Source of the DNA: Acidimicrobiia bacterium
Lineage (GTDB): Bacteria; Actinomycetota; Acidimicrobiia; Acidimicrobiales; Iamiaceae
Assembly: GCA_019247975.1 (NCBI GenBank)
Contig: JAFBAD010000275.1
Coordinates: forward strand, 1-7,166
DNA: 7,166 bases
Direction of reading: 5' to 3'
The first letter of the stretch is position 1. Every line of letters starts with the position of its first letter. Positions 1-6,902 of the stretch are shown here, piece after piece. The notes under the pieces were generated by a model. That model saw only the letters and a list, made by a program, of their open reading frames with translations. It was not told the origin of the DNA and did no database searches. Made by a program: the position numbers and the translations under genes.

Positions 1-1280
1 ATGCGGATGGCGGCATCCATCAGGCAACGGACCCCACCGGCATCGACGAAGTCGACCGCGGACAGGTCGACCGTCACGTTGCCGAGGACGCTTTTCGTGA
101 TCCCGATGCGAAGGGCGTCAGCGAATCGAGAGGCGGTCGAGTGGTCGATGTCGCCTCGTGGCGAGACGACGGTGCCGGTGCTCGTGGTCGCCACCGTCAC
201 CCGCAGGAGGCCGGAGTCGTCGCGCCCGAGCCAGGCGTCCGGCGTCGGGCGCACGCCGTCGCCATGCAGGATGCGCTCGTACACCGAATGGTGCCTGGCC
301 GCCATGCGTTGATGCGAGAACCGCTGCTCGGCGGCACGCCGGCACGAGAGGCGATCGAGGCGCACGGACGACGCGAGTCCCTCAGCGAGCCCGTCCACGT
401 CCCCGGCGATGAACCCGGTCACACCGTCATCAACGAGCTCGGGGACCGAGCCACAAGGCGTGGCCACGACCGGGGTTCCGCACGCCAACGCTTCGACCAT
501 CACCAACCCGAAGGGCTCCGGCCACGAGATCGGGTTGACGAGAGCCACCGCACTGCGGAGCAGCGCCAGCTTGTCGAGGTACCCCGCCTCCCCCAGGTAC
601 TCGACGTCGTCGCCGAGCCTCGGGCGGATCACATCGCGGAAGAACTCCTGCTCGGCCGGCTCCCGCATCTTGGCTGCGATCTTCAGCGGAACGCCGGCGC
701 GCCGCGCCACCTCGATCGCCGTGGCCACACCCTTGTCCGGACACATCCGTCCGAGGAAGAGGGCGTAGCCGCCCCGTCCGTCGCCCACCGGGATTGCGCC
801 GAGGTCGAGCCCGTGCGGTATCACCGCGGCGATCGGCACGGCTCCGGCCCGGCCCGCGTGGTCGTGCGAGAGCGCGACCACCGACGCAGTTCGCGCAATC
901 GACGCGTACCTGTCCGCGGGATCGCCATCGAACGGCCCGTGGTTGGTCGCGACGATCGGCGCCTTGCCGAGGCCGAGGGCTGCGAGTGGGCCCGAAACGG
1001 TGTGGTCGTGGACGATGTCGGGCTGCCAGTGCCTGATCGCCGAGTAGGCAGCCGTGACGTGGCGCTGCTCGACCTCCTCGTCCATCGCGGCCGTGCCGGC
1101 GGCGGCCGGAGCGCAGCAGGCGAGCTCGACGGGGCACTCGCTGTCCCCCGACGCGCACAGCAGCACTTCGTCGCCCAGATCGCACAGGCCGCGACAGAGC
1201 GCGTCGATCACGACCTCGGTGCCGCCGTAGTGGGTGGGCGGGACCGGGAGCCAAGGGGGAGCAACGACGGCGACGCGCAT
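1..1280 (-). CDS. GT4 glycosyltransferase with C-terminal STAS domain (3' end outside window)
   Basis: Reading the minus strand codon by codon gives 426 residues with no stop up to the window edge. Residues 1-345 are a GT-B, GT4-family glycosyltransferase of the AviGT4-like group. The N-terminus is MRVAVVAPPW followed by a GGTE loop (19-22). Further motifs are HDHT (91-94), NHGPF (113-117), IPHGLD (154-159), LGRMCPDKG (176-184, with R178 and K183 as likely donor-phosphate contacts) and the E-x7-E motif E255...E263 in WPEPFGLVMVEAL, followed by CGTPVVA. The family transfers a sugar from a nucleotide-sugar donor in the cytosol; the acceptor here is unknown. After a linker (about 346-358) comes a STAS domain (about 359-426 and beyond), shown by RGDIDHSTASRFADAL (375-390) and VDLSAVDFVDAGGVRCLMDA (404-423). 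The usual DSSG phosphosite is DAGG here. The last 30-40 residues of the STAS domain probably lie outside the window. ATG 1280 fits the family start, although no clear SD precedes it; an in-frame GTG at 1310 would add ten residues. It is probably the last gene of the three-gene operon seen here. Confidence 0.9.
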   Translation of the reverse strand, partial: MRVAVVAPPWLPVPPTHYGGTEVVIDALCRGLCDLGDEVLLCASGDSECPVELACCAPAAAGTAAMDEEVEQRHVTAAYSAIRHWQPDIVHDHTVSGPLAALGLGKAPIVATNHGPFDGDPADRYASIARTASVVALSHDHAGRAGAVPIAAVIPHGLDLGAIPVGDGRGGYALFLGRMCPDKGVATAIEVARRAGVPLKIAAKMREPAEQEFFRDVIRPRLGDDVEYLGEAGYLDKLALLRSAVALVNPISWPEPFGLVMVEALACGTPVVATPCGSVPELVDDGVTGFIAGDVDGLAEGLASSVRLDRLSCRRAAEQRFSHQRMAARHHSVYERILHGDGVRPTPDAWLGRDDSGLLRVTVATTSTGTVVSPRGDIDHSTASRFADALRIGITKSVLGNVTVDLSAVDFVDAGGVRCLMDAAIR

Positions 1281-1358
1281 GGCTGGATCATGCGGATCGC
1301 CCGGGACCACCGCATCACGCGCTTGCGTGGAACGCGCTTCGGTAGCCACGTCGCCGCG

Positions 1359-3500
1359 TCAGCCGGACGCTCCCACGCTCACGGCCATGCCTCGCGGAAG
1401 GTTCGACAACGCCACGTCGTCCCGATCGACCTCGATGCGGATCGGTCGACCCGCGATGACGAGGCCGTCGACCTCCAAGTGGGTGGCTCCTCGGGGCAGG
1501 ATCGGATCGAGACGCACGGACCCCGCGAGCGCGTCGGGCTCGAGGCCGAGCAGCGCACGCAGCACGAGGAGAGGCGCGGCAGACGCCCACGCCTGCGGAG
1601 AGCACGACGCCGGGTAGGGCACCGGGACCGAGAGATCGTCGGGTCCCAAGCCGGCGAAGAGCTCGGGCAGCCGGCCACCGCTGGCATCGGCGGCGCGCAG
1701 CAGGGCGGTCGCCAGTCGTATGGCGTGGCCGGTGTATCCGGCCCGGCGGAGACCGGCGATCGCGATCGCGGTGTCGTGGGGCCAGACCGAACCGGTGTGG
1801 TAGCCGAGCGGGTCGTAGCGGGCCGCCGTCGTGGCGAGCGTGCGCAGGCCCCAGCCACTCGCGAGCTCCGGGGACAGCAGCGCGTCCGCTGTGGCGCGCG
1901 CGCGGTGACGGGGAACGATCCCGCACCAGAGGAGGTGCCCGAGGTTCGAGGCGAGGGCGTCGACCTGGCGCTTGTGCCCGTCCAGAGCGAGCGCGTAGTA
2001 GCCCGCCTCGGGCATCCAGAACGCGTCGTCGAACGCAGTCGCAAGACCTTCGGCCCGGCGGGTCCGAGCCGCTGCGGTCTCGACGTCTCCTGCTGCGGTC
2101 GCCAGCACGGCGCCGGCGCGCCACGCCGCGAAGGCGTAGGCCTGCGCCTCGCAGAGCGCGATCGGCGTGGTCGCGAGTCGGCCGTCGGCGAAGCTGATGG
2201 CGTCCCAGCTGTCCTTCCAACCCTGGTTGACGAGCCCGTGCTCGTTCGTTCGCTGGTACTCGATGAACCCGTCGCCGTCGAGGTCACCTGGCCCGGCCAA
2301 CCAGTCGAGCGCTGCGTCGACCGCAGGCAGCAACGACGCCACGTCGGGCCAGCGGGCGCCCCAACGCAGCAGTTCGTGGACGAGCACGACGTACAGGGGC
2401 GTCGCGTCGACGCTGCCGTAGTAGCGCTCGGCATCGTCGAGAGCGAGGCACGCGCTGGTCCCGAAGCGCAGCTCGTGGAGGATGCGACCCGGCTGCTCCT
2501 CGGTGATGGGGTCGTAGGTGCGCCCCTGCAGTCGGGCCAGCGCTCGCGCGGTTCCCAGCCCCAGTCCCGGGTCGGTGGCCACGTTCATCAGCGAGGCGAG
2601 GATCGAATCTCGACCGAAGAGGGTCATGAACCACGGCGCACCGGCGGCGACGGCGGGCTCGTCGGGGTGCGCCGGGTCGACGATCCGCAGAGCGGCGAGG
2701 TCGGCGATCGCGTGGTCGACCGCCCGCGAGAGACCGGCGATGTCCGACCGGACGATCGAGGCGGCGAACGGAGGGGCGTACCGGTCAGGGCCGGTCGCGT
2801 CGCCGAGTGGGAGCTCGACCCCGTCCCGAGCGGCGATGATCTCGAAGCAGCAGGTCCAGCGGCCCCGAGCGGGCAACGGCACAGCCAACTTCAACCGGCC
2901 GCCCTCGAGCAGCTCGGCCGGCGCATCGACGCGGACGACGGCGGCGCGCCGACCGTCAGCATCGTCGACCCTCATGCCGCAGCCGGCGGCCTCGGGCGTC
3001 CACGGCAACATCGACCCGCGGGTCCGGCCCTCCTTCACCTCGAACACGTCGGCGAGGTCGGAGACCGCGAGCACCTCGACCGCGACCACGCGGTCCGTGC
3101 CGCTCCGATCGAGCAGCTCGACGCCGACGGAAGCACCGCAGTCGACGCGCATGGACCGGCTGACGATCAGGGTCCGGTCGGCGGACCGACCGACGAAGCG
3201 AGCCGAGTACGGGTGATCCACGGCTACGGCGAGGCCCTCACAGGGTTGACCGTCGACGAGCAGGGCGAGAGAGGAGCAGAGTCGGGTGTCGGCCACGAAC
3301 ACGCCCTGCACGCCGCGAGTAGTGACGTCGCCGTTGCGCTCGCATATGACGAAGCTCGTTCCGTTCACCACGGTGATCGTCGCCGGGCCGACGGCTTCGC
3401 TCTCGTCGCCGAAGGTCCAGTGACCGGACGTCACGGAGGTGACCCCAGGCTCGACATGGCGCTCGAGGCTGACGCATCCCACCCGAGGCGACATCCCCAT
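1359..3500 (-). CDS. Amylo-alpha-1,6-glucosidase / glycogen debranching enzyme-like protein
   Basis: 713 residues, cytoplasmic, no signal peptide or membrane segment. Residues about 40-235 match the bacterial GDE N-terminal beta domain (GDE_N_bis type): NGTSFVICERNGDV, then GVQGVFVADTRLCSSLALLVDG (63-84). Residues about 250-650 form the (alpha/alpha)6-barrel glucosidase domain, with APWFMTLFGRDSI (288-300), HELRFG (342-347), ATPLYVVLVHE (366-376), NQGWKDSWDAI (425-435), GYHTGSVWPHDTAIA (566-580) and PYPASCSPQAWA (628-639). D430 and D433 are plausible active-site acids by analogy only. An acidic loop DLDGDGFIE (406-414) looks like a calcium site. Members are annotated as debranching alpha-1,6-glucosidases acting on glycogen or maltodextrin branches; the exact substrate of this subgroup is uncertain. 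It lies 27 nt after the PucR-type gene and 78 nt before the glycosyltransferase. ATG 3500 has GAGAG directly against it; the in-frame ATG at 3494 (Met3) has better SD spacing and may be the true start. Confidence 0.9.
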   Translation of the reverse strand: MGMSPRVGCVSLERHVEPGVTSVTSGHWTFGDESEAVGPATITVVNGTSFVICERNGDVTTRGVQGVFVADTRLCSSLALLVDGQPCEGLAVAVDHPYSARFVGRSADRTLIVSRSMRVDCGASVGVELLDRSGTDRVVAVEVLAVSDLADVFEVKEGRTRGSMLPWTPEAAGCGMRVDDADGRRAAVVRVDAPAELLEGGRLKLAVPLPARGRWTCCFEIIAARDGVELPLGDATGPDRYAPPFAASIVRSDIAGLSRAVDHAIADLAALRIVDPAHPDEPAVAAGAPWFMTLFGRDSILASLMNVATDPGLGLGTARALARLQGRTYDPITEEQPGRILHELRFGTSACLALDDAERYYGSVDATPLYVVLVHELLRWGARWPDVASLLPAVDAALDWLAGPGDLDGDGFIEYQRTNEHGLVNQGWKDSWDAISFADGRLATTPIALCEAQAYAFAAWRAGAVLATAAGDVETAAARTRRAEGLATAFDDAFWMPEAGYYALALDGHKRQVDALASNLGHLLWCGIVPRHRARATADALLSPELASGWGLRTLATTAARYDPLGYHTGSVWPHDTAIAIAGLRRAGYTGHAIRLATALLRAADASGGRLPELFAGLGPDDLSVPVPYPASCSPQAWASAAPLLVLRALLGLEPDALAGSVRLDPILPRGATHLEVDGLVIAGRPIRIEVDRDDVALSNLPRGMAVSVGASG

Positions 3501-3527
3501 CTCTCGTAGTGGACTGCAGCGCTGGGC

Positions 3528-5219
3528 TCAGTTCGGCCAGTGCCGGACGACCTGCGTCGTCCGGTAGGCCCGCAGAGCGAGCTGCAGGTTGAACTGGGTG
3601 TCGGGCAGGCTGAGGTCGTGGCCGGTGATGTCCCGGATGCGTTGCAGCCGGTACTTGAGGGTGCTGCGGTGCACGGCGAGCGCGTGAGCGGTGGCGTCGT
3701 AGTTTCCTCCGCGGTCGAGGTACTCCCCGAGGGTCGTGACGAGCTCGGACGACTCCTTGTTCTCGTCGTACGCGATCAGTGCGCCCAACCAGGTGTGCGC
3801 GAACCGCTCCACCTCCGTGAGGTCCTCGATGCCGGCCAGGAGCCGGTACACGCCGAGCTCGTCGAACGCGATCGCCCTGTCGCTCCCGCCGACGACGGCG
3901 AGGACCCGCAGGGCCATCATCGCCTCCCGATGGGAGCGCGGGACGTCGCTCACGTTGTCACACACCCCACCGACGCCCAACCGGCAGCGTGCACCCCGCA
4001 GCTCGCGACTGATGCTCGATCGAAGCTGCTCCCACGGGCGCTCCGTGTCGGACAGCACCACGACGGTTTGGCCACGACGTCCCAGGAGCGACCCGACACC
4101 GAGGTCACGAGCGGACCGGCGCACCGCGTTGAACAGCTCCAGTCGGTCCTCCACCTCGGGCACCACCTCCACGACGAGCACACGATGGGGCCGCTCGAGG
4201 TCGTAGCCGAGGGCCTCGGCCCGCGTGACAGCGCTGGCCTCGTCGAGGCCGGACAGGAGGTCGTCGACGAGGTCGCGGCTGAGGCGGAGCTCGACCTCGG
4301 CGATGCTGGCGAGTCGCGCCAGCTCCATGGCAAGCACGGTCGCGCCGTGCTCGAGGGCCAGCCGGGCTTCGCCTTCGGCGCGCTGCTCGGGATCGATCAG
4401 CGCCAGCACGCCGACGATGTCGTCACGAGGGCAGGCCAACGCCAGCAGCCGGCCCTGGTGTCGGATCGGACCCTCCGTGTCACGTGCACGGAGAATGAAC
4501 GCCTCCCGCTGGTCGGGAGGGTCCTTCGGGTACTCCTCCGGACGGCCCGGTCCTGCCCACGCCCGCAGGTTCCCGTAGCGATCCTCCACGGCCACTGCGA
4601 ACCCCGTCAGCTCGTGCACGGCCTGAGCGATCCCGTCCTGACCCTCGCCGGCAGTGGCCGTTCGGGTCAGGCGGTCGTGGATGGCGGTGCTCCGCTCGAG
4701 CGCCTCGACCGTCTCGGCCAAGCGGGTGTTCGTCGCCAGGAGCTCGGCCGCCTGGGCACGCTGCCGGGCGTGGAGCCGTGCGTTCGCGAGCGCGACGCCC
4801 GTCTGCTGCGCGAGGACCCTTAGCAGGAACTGCTGGCCGGATGCCGGCTCGAGGTCCGCGCTGAGGGTGAGGAAGCCGAGGTGACCGCCCAGGCTGCGCA
4901 GCGGGAACGCCCATCCCCATGCGTCCTGGCCTGCGGCGATCGCGCCACCCGCGTTGCTCACGACGGCGAGCTGGGTCTCCACCTCCACGAGAACGTGTCG
5001 CTCCGCGATCTCGTCGGGCGCGTGCTGCCATCCGTCGTCCAACAGGTACACGCCGACGAGCCGGCACGCGGCCAGCGACGGTACGGCCGTGGCGGCCAGG
5101 CGGATGATCTGGTGCTCACCGGTCGTGTCCGTCATGCGCATGGCCAGCGCGAGCAGAGCTTGGAGGCTGGAGAGCTGTTCGCGCAGCGAAGGTTCGATGA
5201 TCCCGCCCGGATCAGTCAC
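3528..5219 (-). CDS. GAF-domain PucR/CdaR-family transcriptional regulator
   Basis: 563 residues from GTG 5219. An in-frame TTG at 5255 would add twelve residues rich in arginine. Domain order from GTG: a first GAF domain (about 31-146, ending in FLLRVLAQQTGVALANARLH), a linker helix of coiled-coil type (about 146-188, ELLATNTRLAETVEALERS), a second GAF-like sensor region (about 190-300), a CdaR GGDEF-like domain (about 343-443, with RVLVVEVVPEVEDRLELF), and the PucR-type HTH_30 at the end (about 492-552, with YDATAHALAVHRSTLKYRLQ). The family binds DNA as a ligand-responsive activator or repressor; the ligand is not evident. The gene leads the minus-strand operon and ends 27 nt before the debranching enzyme, so it probably controls that operon and itself. 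Neither start has a strong SD; the short leader ORF at 5212-5271 may be relevant. Family assignment is secure, start position is not. Confidence 0.88.
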   Translation of the reverse strand: MTDPGGIIEPSLREQLSSLQALLALAMRMTDTTGEHQIIRLAATAVPSLAACRLVGVYLLDDGWQHAPDEIAERHVLVEVETQLAVVSNAGGAIAAGQDAWGWAFPLRSLGGHLGFLTLSADLEPASGQQFLLRVLAQQTGVALANARLHARQRAQAAELLATNTRLAETVEALERSTAIHDRLTRTATAGEGQDGIAQAVHELTGFAVAVEDRYGNLRAWAGPGRPEEYPKDPPDQREAFILRARDTEGPIRHQGRLLALACPRDDIVGVLALIDPEQRAEGEARLALEHGATVLAMELARLASIAEVELRLSRDLVDDLLSGLDEASAVTRAEALGYDLERPHRVLVVEVVPEVEDRLELFNAVRRSARDLGVGSLLGRRGQTVVVLSDTERPWEQLRSSISRELRGARCRLGVGGVCDNVSDVPRSHREAMMALRVLAVVGGSDRAIAFDELGVYRLLAGIEDLTEVERFAHTWLGALIAYDENKESSELVTTLGEYLDRGGNYDATAHALAVHRSTLKYRLQRIRDITGHDLSLPDTQFNLQLALRAYRTTQVVRHWPN

Positions 5220-5271
5220 GGAGAGGCGACCGACTCGACCCCGTCGTGGACGCAAAAGCGGTTCCGGTCAT
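5212..5271 (-). CDS. Possible 19-residue leader peptide ahead of the PucR-type gene
   Basis: ATG 5271 opens a 20-codon frame (MTGTAFASTTGSSRSPLRD, stop TGA 5214-5212), with AGAAGGG nine nt upstream. That is a better SD-like sequence than any in front of the PucR-type gene. The stop lies just inside the likely GTG start of that gene (5219-5217), so ribosomes ending here could restart there. The peptide shows no known motif. Alternatively the ATG is the true start of the regulator and a one-base error (for example in the four-T run at 5257-5254, minus strand) breaks the frame, or the ORF is chance. Confidence 0.2.
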   Translation of the reverse strand: MTGTAFASTTGSSRSPLRD

Positions 5272-5295
5272 GCAGACCTGCCCTTCTCGTGTCCC

Positions 5296-5307
5296 TCACC
5301 CGGGTGA
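5296..5307. promoter_or_regulatory. Perfect 12-bp palindrome in the divergent intergenic region
   Basis: TCACCCGGGTGA is identical to its reverse complement. It sits about 77 bp upstream of the GTG of the PucR-type gene and differs in sequence from the 17-bp dyads. It may be a binding site for a dimeric regulator; in DNA this GC-rich a chance palindrome is possible. Confidence 0.35.
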
Positions 5308-5343
5308 CGGAGCGGGGCCCTGTCCTTTCTACCCACGGGTATG

Positions 5344-5360
5344 TCGTCCCACTGGGGCGA
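5344..5360. promoter_or_regulatory. Candidate operator, copy 1 of 17-bp dyad
   Basis: TCGTCCCACTGGGGCGA. Seven of eight position pairs are complementary around a central base; only position 4/14 breaks the symmetry. It matches copy 2 at 15 of 17 positions. It lies in the divergent intergenic region, 125 bp upstream of the GTG of the PucR-type gene. The binding protein is unknown; either flanking regulator is a candidate. Confidence 0.5.
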
Positions 5361-5449
5361 ATACCGGCGATCGTTTCGCCCTGGTCCGCGTGCCGACCGC
5401 GCCGGTTCGTCGATCCAGTTCCGGTCGCGGTGCCGTGGGGCCCCGGTTC

Positions 5450-5466
5450 TCGGCCCATTGGGGCGA
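5450..5466. promoter_or_regulatory. Candidate operator, copy 2 of 17-bp dyad
   Basis: TCGGCCCATTGGGGCGA. It has the same dyad and the same broken pair (position 4/14) as copy 1, 106 bp downstream. Its right end is 35 bp before the ATG of the LuxR-type gene, a position suited to controlling that promoter. Confidence 0.5.
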
Positions 5467-5501
5467 GGCGCTGCGTGCGATCCGCGACCCACGGTGCGTG
5501 C

Positions 5502-6788
5502 ATGGCATCCCCCCCATCTGCGGTCCAGGCCCTCCGAGCACCGCGACCTCGTCCCATCGACCCCGGCGCGAGCGATGACGGACGAGCCCGGGTGGCCCTT
5601 GTGGCCCAGGCCGCTCTGGCCTGGAGGGAAGGCGTCGTCGACACGGCGCTCGAGCTTCTCTGGGGAGCAGACGGGTGCTGCACGAAAGATGACGACGGAG
5701 GGGGATACCCCGGATTCGCCCTCTCGGTCATCTTCGCGACGCTCGGGCGGCCTGACGAGGCCCAGGCATGCCTGGTGGCGGCGAGCCATGAGATCACGCT
5801 GCGAGACGATCCACTCTGGGCGCCGGCACCGGCGGCGTTCGCTGCGCGCGTCGAGCTGCTGTGTGGCCGCACCGATGCGGCACGAGAGCATGCTCGAACC
5901 GCGGTGGACATAGCAGCGGAGTGCGGCACCGGAGCGCTGCTGCCCCTCGCTCGGGACGTGCTGATCTCGATCGCATTGCAGCGTGGTGAGCTCGGCGAGG
6001 CCGGCCAGCAGATGGACGCGTGGCGGCAACAGGACCCGATCGGCCGGTTGCCGTTCGGCACCGCCCATTGCAACTGGTCTGCGGTGCGCCTCTGTGACGC
6101 GCAGGGGGCGCTTGTGCTCGGCGACGGGGGCTCCGAGGCCGCGTTCGATCTGCTCGCCAGCGATCGATGCCTGCTCCTCGAGGAGCCGAGCGCTGCGGCG
6201 TGGCTCGTGCGAGTCGCCCTCGCTGTCGGCGACGACCGTCGTGTGAGAGGGGTCACCCGAACGGTGGAGGACCTGGCCGCCGACAACTCCCGCTATCGAT
6301 CGGTCGTCGCCTCGGCCGCCCATGCCTGCGGCCTGGCGCAGGACGACCCGGCCGGAGCGGAGCTCGCGGCCTCGACGCACCGGTCGCCGTGGGCGAGCGC
6401 GTCGGCCGCCGAGGACGCTGCGACGCTCCGCCTCATGCGCGGCGAGCGGTGCGCAGCCCGATCCTGGTTCGAACGGGCGGCCGACGGCTACCTCGCGTGC
6501 GGCGCGAACCGTGACAGCGCGCGCATCCGTGCCCGCCTTCGCGACATGGGGGTCCGATCCGGGCATTGGAGCCGTGACGCTCGACCCGTCTCCGGTTGGG
6601 AGAGCCTGACCGACACCGAGCGGACGGTCGCCGAGCTCGTCGCCGAGGGCCTGACGAACCAGCAGGTGGCCGGGCGCATGTACCTCTCCCGTCACACCGT
6701 CGACTTCCACCTCCGCCACGTCTTCCGCAAGCTCGGCATCGAATCCCGGGTGATGCTCGCCCGCGTCGCGCTGCGTGAAAGCGCGTAG
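5502..6788 (+). CDS. LuxR-family regulator, LAL-like C-terminal half without ATPase domain
   Basis: 428 residues from ATG 5502 to TAG. Residues about 28-350 are alpha-helical and alanine-rich, with TPR/MalT-like repeats such as AQAALAWREGVVDTALELLW (35-54) and RLMRGERCAARSWFERAADGYL (310-331). The tail (about 364-425) is a LuxR/GerE HTH: SLTDTERTVAELVAEGLTNQ, then YLSRHTVDFHLRHVFRKLGI (393-412). The phrase GW-SLTDTE and the FHLRHVFRKL helix are typical of the C-termini of large LAL regulators (about 900 residues). This protein lacks the Walker-containing ATPase part; the open frame upstream of 5502 does not read like one. It is divergent from the PucR-type operon and followed after 130 nt by dnaK on the same strand. 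ATG 5502 has no SD and may be leaderless; GTG 5592 (residue 31), preceded by GGACGAG, is an alternative. Target genes and signal are unknown. Confidence 0.85.
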   Translation: MASPPSAVQALRAPRPRPIDPGASDDGRARVALVAQAALAWREGVVDTALELLWGADGCCTKDDDGGGYPGFALSVIFATLGRPDEAQACLVAASHEITLRDDPLWAPAPAAFAARVELLCGRTDAAREHARTAVDIAAECGTGALLPLARDVLISIALQRGELGEAGQQMDAWRQQDPIGRLPFGTAHCNWSAVRLCDAQGALVLGDGGSEAAFDLLASDRCLLLEEPSAAAWLVRVALAVGDDRRVRGVTRTVEDLAADNSRYRSVVASAAHACGLAQDDPAGAELAASTHRSPWASASAAEDAATLRLMRGERCAARSWFERAADGYLACGANRDSARIRARLRDMGVRSGHWSRDARPVSGWESLTDTERTVAELVAEGLTNQQVAGRMYLSRHTVDFHLRHVFRKLGIESRVMLARVALRESA

Positions 6789-6838
6789 TGCTACCGACGC
6801 AGCGCCCTGCCAGGTGACCGTCCGTACCACGCGACCTC

Positions 6839-6879
6839 GTGATGTAGCGCTTCGCGCCCGGCGCGAGCGTCGAAATCAC
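6839..6879 (+). promoter_or_regulatory. Imperfect inverted repeat / hairpin upstream of dnaK
   Basis: The outer arms GTGAT (6839-6843) and ATCAC (6875-6879) enclose an inner stem CGCTTCGCGC (6848-6857) / GCGCGAGCG (6861-6869), with loop CCG and one bulged T. By eye that is five outer and nine inner pairs around a small interior loop. It ends 39 nt before the dnaK ATG. It could be an operator, a 5'UTR structure, or the end of the luxR-type transcript. No T-run follows, so an intrinsic terminator is not well supported. Confidence 0.5.
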
Positions 6880-6902
6880 ACCCGCCTCCATCCCGTCGCC
6901 TG

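Larger units (their letters stand above)
5272..5501. other. Divergent intergenic regulatory region
   Basis: This stretch separates the minus-strand regulator/debranching/glycosyltransferase operon from the plus-strand LuxR-type gene, and must hold promoters for both. It contains the 12-bp palindrome and the two 17-bp dyads listed separately. I found no convincing -35/-10 pair on either strand; TAGAAA at 5331-5326 on the minus strand is a weak -10-like hexamer. A long open frame on the plus strand runs through it but its translation (proline- and arginine-rich) does not look like protein. Confidence 0.6.

Noticed and set aside
430..1254. Minus-strand open frame of 274 codons
   Set aside because: It is out of frame with the glycosyltransferase and its translation is arginine-rich without motifs. 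The true frame, from ATG 1280, carries all GT4 motifs.
1281..1358. Eight-base direct repeat AAGCGCGT (minus strand) in the gap between debranching enzyme and glycosyltransferase
   Set aside because: It is short, GC-rich and without symmetry, so chance is likely. No promoter or terminator was seen in this 78-nt gap.
141..3509. Open frame of 1122 codons on the plus strand
   Set aside because: It lies antisense to the glycosyltransferase and debranching-enzyme genes, and its translation is rich in Arg, Gly, Asp and His with no domain. It is a shadow of high-GC codon bias on the other strand.
3540..4823. Plus-strand open frame of 427 codons
   Set aside because: It is antisense to the PucR-type regulator, with low-complexity content and no recognisable domain.
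4881..5501. Upstream extension of the LuxR-type gene's open frame
   Set aside because: The frame is open but overlaps the PucR-type gene antisense, and its translation looks non-coding. No ATPase motifs appear, so it is not a longer LAL protein.
6787..6796. TAGTGCTAC-like match to a CIRCE half-site upstream of dnaK
   Set aside because: Only a partial match to GAGTGCTAA, with no partner arm nine bases away.
5268..6830. Minus-strand open frame of 520 codons
   Set aside because: It is antisense to the LuxR-type gene, rich in Arg and Gly, with no domain; the plus-strand frame has a clear HTH.
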